From Deltaproteobacteria bacterium (lineage in GTDB: Bacteria; Desulfobacterota; Desulfobacteria; Desulfobacterales; B30-G6), in the NCBI GenBank assembly GCA_022340465.1, contig JAJDNW010000028.1, positions 1 through 48,226 on the forward strand: a stretch of DNA of 48,226 nt, written 5' to 3'. A program made the position numbers and the translations under genes. The stretch's first letter is position 1. Every line of letters begins with the position of its first letter. Shown piece by piece: positions 40,213 through 48,226 of the stretch. Below the pieces are notes generated by a model, which did no database searches, was not told where the DNA came from, and saw nothing but the letters and a program-made list of their open reading frames with translations.

Positions 40213-42183
40213 ATGGGTAAAGGCAAACAGACCTATCAATTTAAAACCGAAGTCCAGCAGCTGCTCAAACTGATCATCAATTCGCTCTATTCCAATCAGG
40301 ACATCTTTCTGAGAGAGCTGATATCGAACGCGTCCGATGCCATCGACCGTCTCAGGTTCAAGGCCCAGACAGATCCGGATATTCTGGAGGGGGACGGCGA
40401 TTTCAAAATCAAGATAACGGCGGACAGCGCGAACCGGACCCTGGAGGTCGCCGACAACGGCATCGGCATGACCCGGGAAGAGATCATGGAGAACATCGGC
40501 ACCATCGCCAAAAGCGGGACCGCCGCCTTTTTGGACGCCCTCGAAAAGTCAAAGCAGGAAAACACCCTGGCACCCGAGTTTATCGGCCAGTTCGGGGTCG
40601 GGTTTTACAGCGCCTTCATCGTAGCCGATGAGGTCACCCTGATTTCCAGGGCGGCCGGCGCCGAGACCGCCGTCCGGTGGTGGTCGAAGGGGGATGGCGA
40701 ATATGCCATCGAAGAAGCCGAAAAAGGGACGCGGGGGACCAGGGTCATCCTCAAACTGCGCGACAAAGAGGACGGTGAAAGGGATTTCACCGAGGAGTGG
40801 GCCATCCGCGACGTCGTCAAACGGCACTCCGATTTTATCGCCTATCCCATTGTTATGGATGTGGAACGGGAAGAGCCGGTGCTCGATGCCGAAGGCAAGC
40901 CGGTGAAAGAGGACCAGATCCTGGACTCAAACGGCAAACCCGTCGGGCCGGAAAAGGATAAAACCGTCAAGGTCACCAAGGAAGAAACCCTCAACTCGAT
41001 GAAGGCCATCTGGGCCAGGGACAAAAAAGAGGTCACCGACGAGGAATACAACGAATTTTACAAGCACATCAGCCACGACTGGGAAGACCCCATGGAACGG
41101 CTGCACTTCAAGATGGAGGGAACCACGGAATACAGCGCCCTCTTGTACATTCCTTCCCATGCGCCGTTCGACCTGTTCAACATCGACCGCAAACACGGCG
41201 TGAATCTCTACTGCAAACGCGTTTTCATCATGGAAGACTGCAAGGAACTCATTCCGGAATACATGCGCTTCGTCAAGGGGGTGGTCGATGCGGCCGACCT
41301 CAACCTCAATGTGAGCCGGGAAATCCTCCAGCAGGACCGCCTGGTGCGCAACATTCGCAAGAATATGCTCAAGAAGCTGTTCGACCTGCTGTCCGGCATG
41401 GAAGAAGAAGCCTACGACAAATTCTACGGTGAATTCGGACAGGTGCTCAAGGAAGGCATTCACACCGATTTCGACAATCGTGAAAAATTGTCCCACCTCA
41501 TCCGCTACAAGACCACCCGTTCTGAGGACAAATGGGTCTCCCTGAAAACCTATGTCGAAAACATGAAGCCGGACCAGAAAGAGATCTACTACATCACCGG
41601 AGACAATCTCGCCGCGCTGATGAACAGCCCCCACCTGGAACAGTTGAAAGAAAAGGAGTACGAGGTGCTGTTGATGACCGACCCGGTGGATGAATGGGTC
41701 ACCCAGTCCCTGACCGAATACGAGGGCAAAGCGTTCAAGAGCGCCGAAAAGGGAGACCTGGACCTGGATGACGTCGATGAAAACAAGAAAAAGGAATTCG
41801 ACTCGCTTTTCGAATTCATGAAAAAGGAACTGGAGGACAAGGTCAAGGAGGTCAAACCCTCCACCCACCTGAAGGCGTCCATGTCCTGCCTCTCCGGAAA
41901 CGCTTACGACATGAGCGCCTACATGGAAAAAATCCTGAAATCGTCCGGCCAAAGCCCGGAGCCGGCCAAGCGCATCCTGGAGTTGAACATGGACCACCCG
42001 GCGCTTGTCGGTTTCAAGGCCCTGTTCGATGCGGACGGGCATGACCCCAAACTGAAGGAGTACAGCAGGCTCATCTTCGACATGGCCGTCATCGGCGAGG
42101 GCGGAAAAATAGACGATCCCGCCGATTTCAGCAAGCGCATCGGCGACCTGATGGCCCATGCCATGACCGCTACGGTGGAATAG
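40213..42183 (+). CDS. htpG: Molecular chaperone HtpG (Hsp90)
   Basis: 656-residue bacterial Hsp90. The N-terminal GHKL ATPase is clear: [67 protein letters not shown]. The middle domain includes [12 protein letters not shown] and [15 protein letters not shown]; the C-terminal dimerisation domain ends in [10 protein letters not shown]. It is about 30 residues longer than E. coli HtpG, partly from a charged insertion ([20 protein letters not shown]) in the middle region. The start is ATG 40213 behind AAGGAGG; the open frame from ATG 40180 has no ribosome-binding site. Confidence 0.95.
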   Translation: MGKGKQTYQFKTEVQQLLKLIINSLYSNQDIFLRELISNASDAIDRLRFKAQTDPDILEGDGDFKIKITADSANRTLEVADNGIGMTREEIMENIGTIAKSGTAAFLDALEKSKQENTLAPEFIGQFGVGFYSAFIVADEVTLISRAAGAETAVRWWSKGDGEYAIEEAEKGTRGTRVILKLRDKEDGERDFTEEWAIRDVVKRHSDFIAYPIVMDVEREEPVLDAEGKPVKEDQILDSNGKPVGPEKDKTVKVTKEETLNSMKAIWARDKKEVTDEEYNEFYKHISHDWEDPMERLHFKMEGTTEYSALLYIPSHAPFDLFNIDRKHGVNLYCKRVFIMEDCKELIPEYMRFVKGVVDAADLNLNVSREILQQDRLVRNIRKNMLKKLFDLLSGMEEEAYDKFYGEFGQVLKEGIHTDFDNREKLSHLIRYKTTRSEDKWVSLKTYVENMKPDQKEIYYITGDNLAALMNSPHLEQLKEKEYEVLLMTDPVDEWVTQSLTEYEGKAFKSAEKGDLDLDDVDENKKKEFDSLFEFMKKELEDKVKEVKPSTHLKASMSCLSGNAYDMSAYMEKILKSSGQSPEPAKRILELNMDHPALVGFKALFDADGHDPKLKEYSRLIFDMAVIGEGGKIDDPADFSKRIGDLMAHAMTATVE

Positions 42184-42281
42184 CCGCCAAAAATAGAGGG
42201 TCCAAGAGGTCAAGGATTCAGGGTCCGAGGGTAAGACCTTAGAGAGGCCACAGCCAAATACCTCTTTATACACCCTGCCGA

Positions 42282-42310
42282 TTGACAGACCCCCACCGAA
42301 GTCTTATTTT
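42282..42310 (+). promoter_or_regulatory. Strong sigma-70-type promoter of the cysteine-rich peptide gene
   Basis: -35 TTGACA (42282-42287), 17-base spacer, -10 TATTTT (42305-42310). Transcription would start near 42317, leaving a leader of about 100 bases before the ATG at 42421. Confidence 0.6.
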
Positions 42311-42341
42311 TGTACATATGCCACTTTGTGGTGTTTTAACT

Positions 42342-42398
42342 CCGCGGCTTCCCGACCGCCATTGTGGAGCGGAAGGGAAGCGGGTGCCTTTGGCGCCC
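42342..42398 (+). promoter_or_regulatory. Structured 5' leader of the cysteine-rich peptide gene
   Basis: Two hairpins precede the ribosome-binding site. GCTTCCC (42347-42353) pairs with GGGAAGC (42375-42381) and encloses CCGC/GCGG. Next, GGGTGCC (42382-42388) pairs with GGCGCCC (42392-42398) around TTT. The second ends eight bases before the Shine-Dalgarno. This could stabilise the transcript or regulate translation; no known riboswitch was recognised. Confidence 0.5.
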
Positions 42399-42420
42399 CT
42401 GATAAAAGGAGGTGATGTCA

Positions 42421-42567
42421 ATGGCTGAGGATACAGACATCAAAAAAGACGGGCAAGACGAGAGCAGTGATGACGGGTCTTCTTCTGACACGCGCTGCTG
42501 CTACGTAGTCGACCCCTGTGGATGCTATGTGGATCCCTGCGGGTGCTATACCAGCTGCTGTTGCTGA
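42421..42567 (+). CDS. 48-residue cysteine-rich peptide, unknown family
   Basis: A short gene with a near-perfect ribosome-binding site (AAAGGAGGTGA, 42406-42416), its own promoter and a strong terminator. The product has two parts. Residues 1-25 are acidic and Ser-rich (MAEDTDIKKDGQDESSDDGS and following). Residues 26-48 hold nine cysteines, begin with Cys-Cys-Tyr, contain VDPCGCY twice in tandem and end in Ser-Cys-Cys-Cys. An acidic N-terminus and Cys-dense C-terminus suggest either a small metal- or sulfur-binding peptide or a modified-peptide precursor (leader plus core). No maturase gene lies in the window. No signal peptide. I do not recognise the family. Confidence 0.75.
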   Translation: MAEDTDIKKDGQDESSDDGSSSDTRCCYVVDPCGCYVDPCGCYTSCCC

Positions 42568-42592
42568 GACCCGCATATATTACCGTTACCAA

Positions 42593-42628
42593 AGGGCCGG
42601 TCCAAACGTTGGATCGGCCTCTTTTTTT
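42593..42628 (+). terminator. Rho-independent terminator of the cysteine-rich peptide gene
   Basis: GGCCGGTCCAA (42595-42605) pairs with TTGGATCGGCC (42609-42619), with one G-T wobble, followed by CTTTTTTT (42621-42628). It is the clearest intrinsic terminator in the window. Confidence 0.85.
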
Positions 42629-42693
42629 CGTCCTGTAGCGGCGACCGCACCTGTTCCGATTGAAACGCTCAACTCAGGCTGGTATAAGGAGCT

Positions 42694-43215
42694 ATGCCTT
42701 TATGCACAGCCAGCCCATACCGTAAACGAAAAAGGATCCTTTATCGAACCGCCGCATTGCTTGTGATGCTGACGCTTCACTGCGGCTGCACCCTCATCCC
42801 GTTGAAACCCGGAGCCCCGCACGTACCGGGTTCTCTCGGCGGGGACGTTGACCGGATCAAGGCCGCCTTGTACGCCCAGTATGATGACTGGCAAAGCGTG
42901 GGCTACCGGCACGGGGGCGTTTCAAAAAATGGGGTCGACTGCTCGGGATTCGTCTACCTCACCTTCCGGGACAAATTCGGCGTCCAGCTGCCCAGAAGCA
43001 CCAAGAACCAGGCCAGGGAAGGCGTGCAGATCCTGGTGCGAGACCTCGTCGCCGGCGACCTGGTTTTTTTCAAAACCGGAACCTTCACCCGACACGTGGG
43101 CATCTACCTGGAAGACGGAAAATTTCTGCACGCCTCCACTAGCGAAGGGGTCACCATCTCCAGCATGCAGACCAGGTACTGGAAAAGGTGCTTCTGGCAG
43201 GCACGGCGCATGTAA
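42694..43215 (+). CDS. NlpC/P60 family peptidoglycan hydrolase, probable lipoprotein
   Basis: 173 residues. An N-terminal signal (basic KRKR, then RTAALLVMLTLHCGC) suggests export and possibly lipid attachment, although the lipobox is not ideal. The catalytic domain carries the NlpC/P60 triad: NGVDCSGFVYLTF (Cys), TRHVGIYLEDG (His) and FLHASTSEG (third residue). RDLVAGDLVFFKTG is typical of the Spr/NlpC branch. It would cut D-Glu-mDAP type bonds in peptidoglycan. The ATG at 42694 has AAGGAG only two bases upstream, so the exact start is uncertain. It lies 66 bases after the terminator of the cysteine-rich peptide gene. Confidence 0.85.
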   Translation: MPLCTASPYRKRKRILYRTAALLVMLTLHCGCTLIPLKPGAPHVPGSLGGDVDRIKAALYAQYDDWQSVGYRHGGVSKNGVDCSGFVYLTFRDKFGVQLPRSTKNQAREGVQILVRDLVAGDLVFFKTGTFTRHVGIYLEDGKFLHASTSEGVTISSMQTRYWKRCFWQARRM

Positions 43216-43221
43216 CATATC

Positions 43222-44124
43222 CTACAGCGGCTGATACCAGTGTGCGAACCGTTCGTCTTCAAAAGCCAGCACCTTTTCCATGACCTCCATCAGCCTGGCG
43301 GTCACCGGGCCGGGCGCATCCAGGATGCGGTCCTCGAAGCGCCCCACCGGAGAGACCTTTATCCCGGTGTGGGCCGTGAAAATCTCGTCGGCGTCCAGCA
43401 GGGCGTTCGGCAGAACGGCCTCTTCGCGCAGGGGGATGCCGAGCACGGGCGCCATCTCCTGGACGCACTTGCGGCTGATGCTGTTGAGCACCCTTCCCAG
43501 GGGTGGCACCTTGACAACACCGTCCTTGACCAGAAACACCGATTCGGTCGACGCCTCGGCCAGAAAACCGTCCGTGCCGGCCATCACGCCGATGTCGAAC
43601 CCGCGGTTGAGGGCATCCTTGCGGGCCAGGTAGGCATTCAGGTAATTGGAGCAGGCCTTGGCCTCCACCGGCACGGTTTCCGGGTGAATCTTGCGCCACT
43701 TGGAAAGGCAGGCGGAAATCGGCTCGGTGCTGTCCAGGTGAAGATCCGGCGTTGCCGGCACCGGAAAAATAGCCAGATCCAGCTTGCTGTCCAGAATCAG
43801 TTTGATCACCGCCTCCTCCCCCCAGAAGGCCATCACCTTGATCACCCCCCGCCCCAGACCGTTGGTGCGTACGGTCTCGGCCACGGCAGCGGCAATATCC
43901 TCCATGGTGTAGGGCAGCTCCATCTCCAAAAGTTCGATGCTTCGCATCAACCGTTTGAGATGTTCATCCATGCGAAAGGCCGCGGGGCCTTCCGGACCGA
44001 CGTGGATCCCGAATATTTCGAATACGGCCGAACCCCTTGAAAAACCGTGGGACAACACCGGAATCGTTACCGATTTCCACGGAACGAGTTTGCCGTTAAA
44101 CCAGACCTGCAAATTTTCGAACAT
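43222..44124 (-). CDS. Class IV aminotransferase (branched-chain / D-amino acid type)
   Basis: 300-residue fold-type IV PLP enzyme. Visible features: VWFNGKLVPWKSVTIPVLSH, the PLP lysine in PVEAKACSNYLNAYLARKDA, GTDGFLAEASTESVFLVKDG, and the phosphate-binding VSPVGRFEDR end. It most resembles IlvE-type branched-chain aminotransferases, but D-alanine aminotransferase and aminodeoxychorismate lyase share the fold and cannot be excluded. The start is ATG 44124 after GGAAAGG; a GTG directly before it is in frame. It converges with the NlpC/P60 gene, six bases between ends. Confidence 0.82.
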   Translation of the reverse strand: MFENLQVWFNGKLVPWKSVTIPVLSHGFSRGSAVFEIFGIHVGPEGPAAFRMDEHLKRLMRSIELLEMELPYTMEDIAAAVAETVRTNGLGRGVIKVMAFWGEEAVIKLILDSKLDLAIFPVPATPDLHLDSTEPISACLSKWRKIHPETVPVEAKACSNYLNAYLARKDALNRGFDIGVMAGTDGFLAEASTESVFLVKDGVVKVPPLGRVLNSISRKCVQEMAPVLGIPLREEAVLPNALLDADEIFTAHTGIKVSPVGRFEDRILDAPGPVTARLMEVMEKVLAFEDERFAHWYQPL

Positions 44125-44186
44125 CACTTTTTCCTTTCCAGATAGTTAACAATCGCAGTTAGTTGAGCCATCGGGGTATTTTTTCC

Positions 44187-44212
44187 GTCATCCCCGACTA
44201 CGCGGGAATGAC
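44187..44212. repeat. GTCATCCCCG...CGGGAATGAC inverted repeat
   Basis: GTCATCCCCG and CGGGAATGAC are inverted arms with one mismatch and a 6-base spacer, in the gap between the MurD-like and aminotransferase genes. This 'GTCATTCCCGCG' type of element is widespread between genes of many proteobacteria. Here it lies at the 3' end of the MurD-like gene. Confidence 0.6.
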
Positions 44213-44322
44213 AAGGGTTTTGAGCCAAAACTCCCCGACTTCTGAGTTAGTTAAAAATTAAAAACGTAAAACACTCTGTGTTCTCCGTGTGCTCAAGCGC
44301 AAGCGGGCGGGAGGAAGCTGTC

Positions 44323-45828
44323 TTATCCCAACCGCTCTTCAACAATCTCGTTGAACACCCGCCCGCGCTCGAATTCGTTGTCAAACTTCTCGAAACTCTT
44401 GGCGCCGGGTGAAAACACGATGGTGGCCCCTCGATAATTTCCCGCTCGCTCCAGGGCGGCGTCGAAACAGGCCGCCAGCGTCGGATGGATGTTCGGCCGT
44501 TCTGCACTTCCGGCCAGGGCGCTAAGCATTTTCTCGGTGGCGCTGCCTTCCAGAAAGATAAGATTCCGACGGGAAATCAGCCGGTTCACCGTATCGGCCC
44601 ACCCCGTGTAGTCGAGTTCCCGATCCGTCCCGCCGGCAATCAGAATGCATCGACCTCCGCCGAAACGGTTGACCGCCGCCATGCAACCGTCCGGCGACGT
44701 GGCCGCGTTGTCGTTGATGACGGTAAGCCGGTCGTCTTTGAAAACAACTTCCTGTCTGAAGGCAATCTCGGGAACGGTTTCCAGGGCGGACTGGATCCCG
44801 CTCCAGCAAGCGCCGGCCCGATAGGCGGTCAGAGCGCTCGCCAGCAGATTTTCGAGGTTGTGCGCGCCGCGCTTTTTTGCAAAACCGCCTGTTTCCAGGA
44901 CGGCCGCATCTGAAGAGGAACCGGGTGCACGATAACGGGCGCGTCCCTTCTCGTGATAAAGGCCGGCTGCCGCGGCAGGCAGCGGCGAGGTCGAAAAAAA
45001 CAGTTGCCGCTGCCGCGACACCCGTTGACCGAGAAACGCCGACCAGGCGCTTTCCCGGTTCAATATCAGGGTCTGTTCCTCCGTCTGTTGCCGGAAGATG
45101 TTGGCCTTGGTGTCCGCATATTCCTCCATGGAGGTGTGGCGGTTCAGATGGTCGCGGTAGATATTGGTTACCAGCGCTATGTCGGGGCCGCGGTTTCCGG
45201 GGCCGAAATACTCCAGGTGATAGGAAGGCAGTTCGTTGACGACGATGCGCGTTCTATCGTCACCACCGGAAGGTTTCACATCTGAATCCTCCTCCAGCAG
45301 CTGCAGCGTGTGCATAAAGGGATTGGTCGGAGAGTTGCCGGCCGGTATGGGAATAGAACAGGCCTTCAGAAAATGTTCGATCCAGGCGCACGTGGTCGTC
45401 TTGCCGCGCGTGCCGGTAACGGCGACGATGGGGAGTCGGCACAGCCGGTAAAACAGGGTGGCTTCGTTCTCCACACGTTTACCAAGCCCTCTTGCGAGCA
45501 CAACGAAGCGGCTGCCCGCCGGGATATCCGGGTTGAACAGGACCAGGTCGCATTTTTTGACATCCGTTTCGTCGTGACCGCCCAGCTTCAGGCGCACCGG
45601 TTTCTCCAGCCGGCCCAGGGACACGGCCAGTTCGGCTTCGGTTTTCAGATCGGTAACGGTTACCCGGGCGCCGTGCCGGAGCAGCCAGTTGGCCGCAGCA
45701 ACCCCCCCGCCGAGGATTCCCAGCCCGAAGACCAGCACCTTCATTCCGTCAAAGGCCCTTATCGCCTCTTTGTCGACCGCTTCCGCCGGAGAGGTTAACG
45801 GCCTGCGGCTTTCTGTCCCGCCTTTCAC
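44323..45828 (-). CDS. murD: MurD-like Mur ligase (UDP-MurNAc-L-Ala:glutamate ligase)
   Basis: 501 residues. The N-terminal Rossmann domain starts KVLVFGLGILGGGVAAANWL; the ATP loop is VTGTRGKTTT. NELPSYHLEYFGPGNRGPD and NIYRDHLNRHTSMEEYADTK are MurD-specific. The C-terminal domain has NDNAATSPDGCMAAV where classical MurD has NDSKATN. The altered loop and the missing lysine place it in a divergent MurD branch; a MurD2-like enzyme that adds L-Glu is possible, but no epimerase partner is visible. It is about 50 residues longer than E. coli MurD. The start GTG 45828 overlaps the pta stop by four bases (GTGA), so the genes are translationally coupled. An internal ATG at 45744 would shorten it by 28 residues. 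Confidence 0.83.
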   Translation of the reverse strand: MKGGTESRRPLTSPAEAVDKEAIRAFDGMKVLVFGLGILGGGVAAANWLLRHGARVTVTDLKTEAELAVSLGRLEKPVRLKLGGHDETDVKKCDLVLFNPDIPAGSRFVVLARGLGKRVENEATLFYRLCRLPIVAVTGTRGKTTTCAWIEHFLKACSIPIPAGNSPTNPFMHTLQLLEEDSDVKPSGGDDRTRIVVNELPSYHLEYFGPGNRGPDIALVTNIYRDHLNRHTSMEEYADTKANIFRQQTEEQTLILNRESAWSAFLGQRVSRQRQLFFSTSPLPAAAAGLYHEKGRARYRAPGSSSDAAVLETGGFAKKRGAHNLENLLASALTAYRAGACWSGIQSALETVPEIAFRQEVVFKDDRLTVINDNAATSPDGCMAAVNRFGGGRCILIAGGTDRELDYTGWADTVNRLISRRNLIFLEGSATEKMLSALAGSAERPNIHPTLAACFDAALERAGNYRGATIVFSPGAKSFEKFDNEFERGRVFNEIVEERLG

Positions 45829-47978
45829 CTTTCAGCCGCCTCCTTGCGTCGAATGCCACATTCGTCACGGTTCCCATGCCGCACCCGGCCTTCCCTCTGT
45901 GCCTGAATAGCCGTAATGGCCACGGTGTTGACGATGTCCGCCACGGTACATCCCCGGCTCAAGTCATTGACCGGTTTGTTCAATCCCTGAAGCACGGGGC
46001 CGATGGCCACGGCTCCGGCCGAACGCTGGACCGCCTTGTACAGATTGTTGCCGGTGTTCAGGTCCGGAAAGATAAAAACCGTTGCCCGGCCGGCAACCTC
46101 GCTGTGGGGGAGTTTCGTGTGAGCGACCCCGGCATCGATGGCGGCATCGTATTGAATAGGCCCTTCGACTTTCAGCTCCGGACGCCGGCGTCTCACGATG
46201 CGGGTCGCTTCCCGGACCTTGTCCACATCTTTTCCACGCCCCGATTCAGCCGTGGCATAGGAACACATGGCCACGCGCGGTTCGATGCCGTAGATGGCGG
46301 CCGTGCATGCCGAACTGATGGCAATGTCGGCCAGTTGGTCGGCATCGGGGTCGGGGTTCACGGCGCAGTCCCCGTAAACCAGAACACGGTCCGCAAGGCA
46401 CATGAAGAAAACGCTCGAGACGACCGAAACGCCGGGCCGTGCTCTGATGATCTGCAGGGCGGGCCGTATGGTTTCGCCGGTGGGGTGGACGGCGCCGGAA
46501 ACCATGCCGCAGGCATCTCCGGCATGGACCATCATGGTGCCGAAAAAGCTCACATCCGTGACGGCATCGAAGGCCATGGCTTCGGTGAGGCCCTTGTGGC
46601 GCCTCAGGTCAAACAACAAACGGGCATAGTCCTCGAGGCGTTCGGACGCCAACGGGTCGATGATACGCACGCCGCCCAGGTCCAGGCTCAACGCTTTGAT
46701 TTTTTGTCTTATCCGGTCCACGTTTCCCAGCAGGGTGATGTCGACCACATTGCGCCGTATCAGGATTTCCACGGCTCGCAGGATACGGTCGTCCTCCCCT
46801 TCGGGCAGCACGATGTGCCGGCGGTCCGCCTTGGCCCGTTCGATGAGTTCATATTCAAACATCAGCGGGGTCATCCGTTTCGACCGAATGACATCGATGC
46901 GATTTTCCAGCTCTTCGATCTTCACATGTGCTTCGAATATGCCCAGCGCAGCAGCGATCTTGCGGTGGTTGTCGGCGCTGAGCGCCGGTCTGACAGCCCC
47001 GGCCTCCATGGCAGTCGCGTAGGTGTCCTTCCCGGAGCTGATCACCGGCAGGGCATACTGTTGTTCAAACCCCTCCAGCAGGTGGAGGACGTGCGCGTCC
47101 GGCGTCAGCCCCCCGGTCAAAAGCAGACCGGCCAGTGTCGGGTAGGTATGCGACAAAGTGGCGGTCAGGCTGCCCAGGATCATGTCCGCCCTGTCCCCCG
47201 GTGTGATGATCAGATCGCCTTCTTCAATGCGTTCCAGGAAGTGAGGCAGGTTCATGGCGGCTATCTTGAATCCCGAAATCTCGCGCGTCAGGCTGCCTTC
47301 CCGGGCATTCAGGATCTTAGCCCCGAGCGCCCGTGCGATGTCGCCGACGGTCGGCTTGCCGAGCACCGGTTCTTCCGGCAGGATCCACAGGGGGCTGTCG
47401 GGCCGTACCTCCCTTTTCAGGTAGCGCTGCACCCTGCGCCGTTCAGGCGGATGCACCCGGTTGACGATGGTGGCCAGGATGGTGCAGCCTTTTCCCTCGA
47501 AGGATTCGCGGGCCACCGCCACCGCCTCACCGACGGCTGATGGGGTTTTGCCGCGTCCGTTGACCAGCACCAGCACCGGACTCCCCAGGTTGTTGGCCAC
47601 ATCGGCGTTGAAGTCGAACTCGAACGCCGATGACACCCCCGTAAAATCCGTTCCCTCGCAGAGAATGAAGCTGCACTTTCTTTCCAGCTTTTTATATTTC
47701 GACAGGATTTGGTTGAACAGCGGCCCGCTCTGGCCGCGGGTGATCAATTGATGGGCCGCGTTGTTGGTGCTGCCGTACATCTCTTCGTACGCCAATCCGG
47801 TGTCGTAGCGGGTTCTTATCAACTGAATGTTGTTGTCCGGCCGGTTTCCGGATGGAATCACCGGCCTGAAGTAGCCGGCCCGGCTAATCCGCCGGGAGAG
47901 CATTTCCATGATACCCAGCGAAATGACGGATTTTCCGCTGCGCGGTTCGATGCCGGCGATGTAAAGACTCTTGGTCAT
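45825..47978 (-). CDS. pta: Phosphate acetyltransferase (long, three-domain form)
   Basis: 717 residues. N-terminal P-loop domain of the BioD/AAA_26 type (SLYIAGIEPRSGKSVISLGI), then a DRTGG domain (about 215-325; LIITPGDRADMI, LLLTGGLTP), then the catalytic PTA_PTB domain (about 385-710; IVLPEGEDDRILRAVEIL, GDACGMVSGAVHPTGETIRP, VFPDLNTGNNLYKAVQR-like ending). It interconverts acetyl-CoA and acetyl phosphate; with acetate kinase (not in the window) it makes or uses acetate, a central reaction in sulfate reducers. The start is ATG 47978; a TTG at 47993 is in frame, and neither has a clear ribosome-binding site. Coupled to murD. Confidence 0.93.
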   Translation of the reverse strand: MTKSLYIAGIEPRSGKSVISLGIMEMLSRRISRAGYFRPVIPSGNRPDNNIQLIRTRYDTGLAYEEMYGSTNNAAHQLITRGQSGPLFNQILSKYKKLERKCSFILCEGTDFTGVSSAFEFDFNADVANNLGSPVLVLVNGRGKTPSAVGEAVAVARESFEGKGCTILATIVNRVHPPERRRVQRYLKREVRPDSPLWILPEEPVLGKPTVGDIARALGAKILNAREGSLTREISGFKIAAMNLPHFLERIEEGDLIITPGDRADMILGSLTATLSHTYPTLAGLLLTGGLTPDAHVLHLLEGFEQQYALPVISSGKDTYATAMEAGAVRPALSADNHRKIAAALGIFEAHVKIEELENRIDVIRSKRMTPLMFEYELIERAKADRRHIVLPEGEDDRILRAVEILIRRNVVDITLLGNVDRIRQKIKALSLDLGGVRIIDPLASERLEDYARLLFDLRRHKGLTEAMAFDAVTDVSFFGTMMVHAGDACGMVSGAVHPTGETIRPALQIIRARPGVSVVSSVFFMCLADRVLVYGDCAVNPDPDADQLADIAISSACTAAIYGIEPRVAMCSYATAESGRGKDVDKVREATRIVRRRRPELKVEGPIQYDAAIDAGVAHTKLPHSEVAGRATVFIFPDLNTGNNLYKAVQRSAGAVAIGPVLQGLNKPVNDLSRGCTVADIVNTVAITAIQAQREGRVRHGNRDECGIRRKEAAER

Positions 47979-48052
47979 CTGTCTGCGTTGCAAAGTAAAG
48001 GGTGAAAAGGAAACAAAGCCCGGTTCGGTCGGTCGGGGTTACTTATCACGAA

Positions 48053-48226
48053 ATGAAGAAAAATGAAAAAGAGGAAATCAATCGGACGCTTCCCAACCCG
48101 GATACACCGGAAAAGATAAAAATCACCGGACCTATAACCAATAACAAGGTAAAAGCCTGCCGGTCGAGGGGTGATGCCGCCCCGGCCGTGAAACGGCTTG
48201 AAGTTTTTGGCGTCCGTTATGCCGAA
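48053..48226 (+). CDS. Possible start of an unknown protein, truncated by window end
   Basis: An ATG at 48053 opens a frame of 58 codons that runs to the last base. The product starts with a charged stretch (MKKNEKEEINRTLPNPDTPE) and continues VKACRSRGDAAPAVKRLEVF. It is divergent from pta. No ribosome-binding site is evident and no family is recognised, so it may not be a gene. Confidence 0.35.
   Translation, partial: MKKNEKEEINRTLPNPDTPEKIKITGPITNNKVKACRSRGDAAPAVKRLEVFGVRYAE

Noticed and set aside
42565-42660. TGA of the cysteine-rich peptide read as selenocysteine
   Set aside because: Read-through would run into the intrinsic terminator and give a low-complexity tail; no SECIS-like hairpin lies at the right distance before the terminator stem.

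Overview
The window is about 48 kb of a GC-rich bacterial chromosome, almost certainly from an anaerobic, sulfate-reducer-like member of the Desulfobacterota (the former Deltaproteobacteria, Desulfobacteraceae/Desulfosarcinaceae type). Three things point there: a Liv-type ABC transporter next to an acyl-CoA ligase, Mtt/Mtb methylamine methyltransferases next to an electron-transfer flavoprotein (ETF), and in-frame use of both UGA as selenocysteine and UAG as pyrrolysine. The last point is the most striking: one OsmC-like gene has an in-frame TGA exactly at its catalytic cysteine, and two methylamine methyltransferase genes have an in-frame TAG exactly at the known pyrrolysine site. A stop-codon-based gene caller would break all three. 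No pyl or sel machinery genes and no tRNA genes were seen in the window.

Layout. 1-3.8 kb (+): end of a Liv substrate-binding protein, livG, livF, acyl-CoA ligase. 3.9-8.2 kb: gamma-glutamyltransferase (-), a small membrane ORF with an apparent AUA start, the OsmC-like selenoprotein (+), a hairpin-rich gene-free stretch, ihfA (-), a PilZ protein (+) and an outer-membrane beta-barrel (-). 8.2-19 kb: methylated-amine island. On the minus strand the order is a non-pyrrolysine MttB homologue, pyrrolysine MttB, etfB, etfA, a dimethylglycine-dehydrogenase-like flavoprotein and pyrrolysine MtbB; an MtbA/UroD-type methyltransferase converges from the plus strand. Together they could demethylate a quaternary amine (glycine betaine is the best guess), trimethylamine and dimethylamine through corrinoid transfer, and oxidise dimethylglycine with electrons passed to ETF. 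The corrinoid protein itself is not in the window.

19-36 kb: mixed genes. These are a Cys/Met-metabolism PLP enzyme, a class III cyclase-TPR protein, a PEP-synthase-like protein with an unfamiliar C-terminus plus a dual-specificity phosphatase, an Fe-S protein, an MFS pump, an HNH protein, DarP, an EamA transporter with an apparent AUC start, a Dus-like enzyme, a truncated queuosine-mannosyltransferase-like gene, an M1 aminopeptidase, a 34-residue membrane peptide and a second class III cyclase. 36-48 kb: housekeeping genes (gamma-carbonic anhydrase, EttA, a short Rho, HtpG, NlpC/P60 lipoprotein, class IV aminotransferase, MurD-like ligase, Pta). Among them is a complete single-gene unit (promoter, structured leader, 48-residue peptide with nine cysteines in its last 23 residues, strong terminator). 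This is the best candidate for something undescribed.

Intergenic regions carry several families of dispersed, hairpin-forming repeats, one with six copies. No CRISPR array, insertion sequence or prophage was seen.
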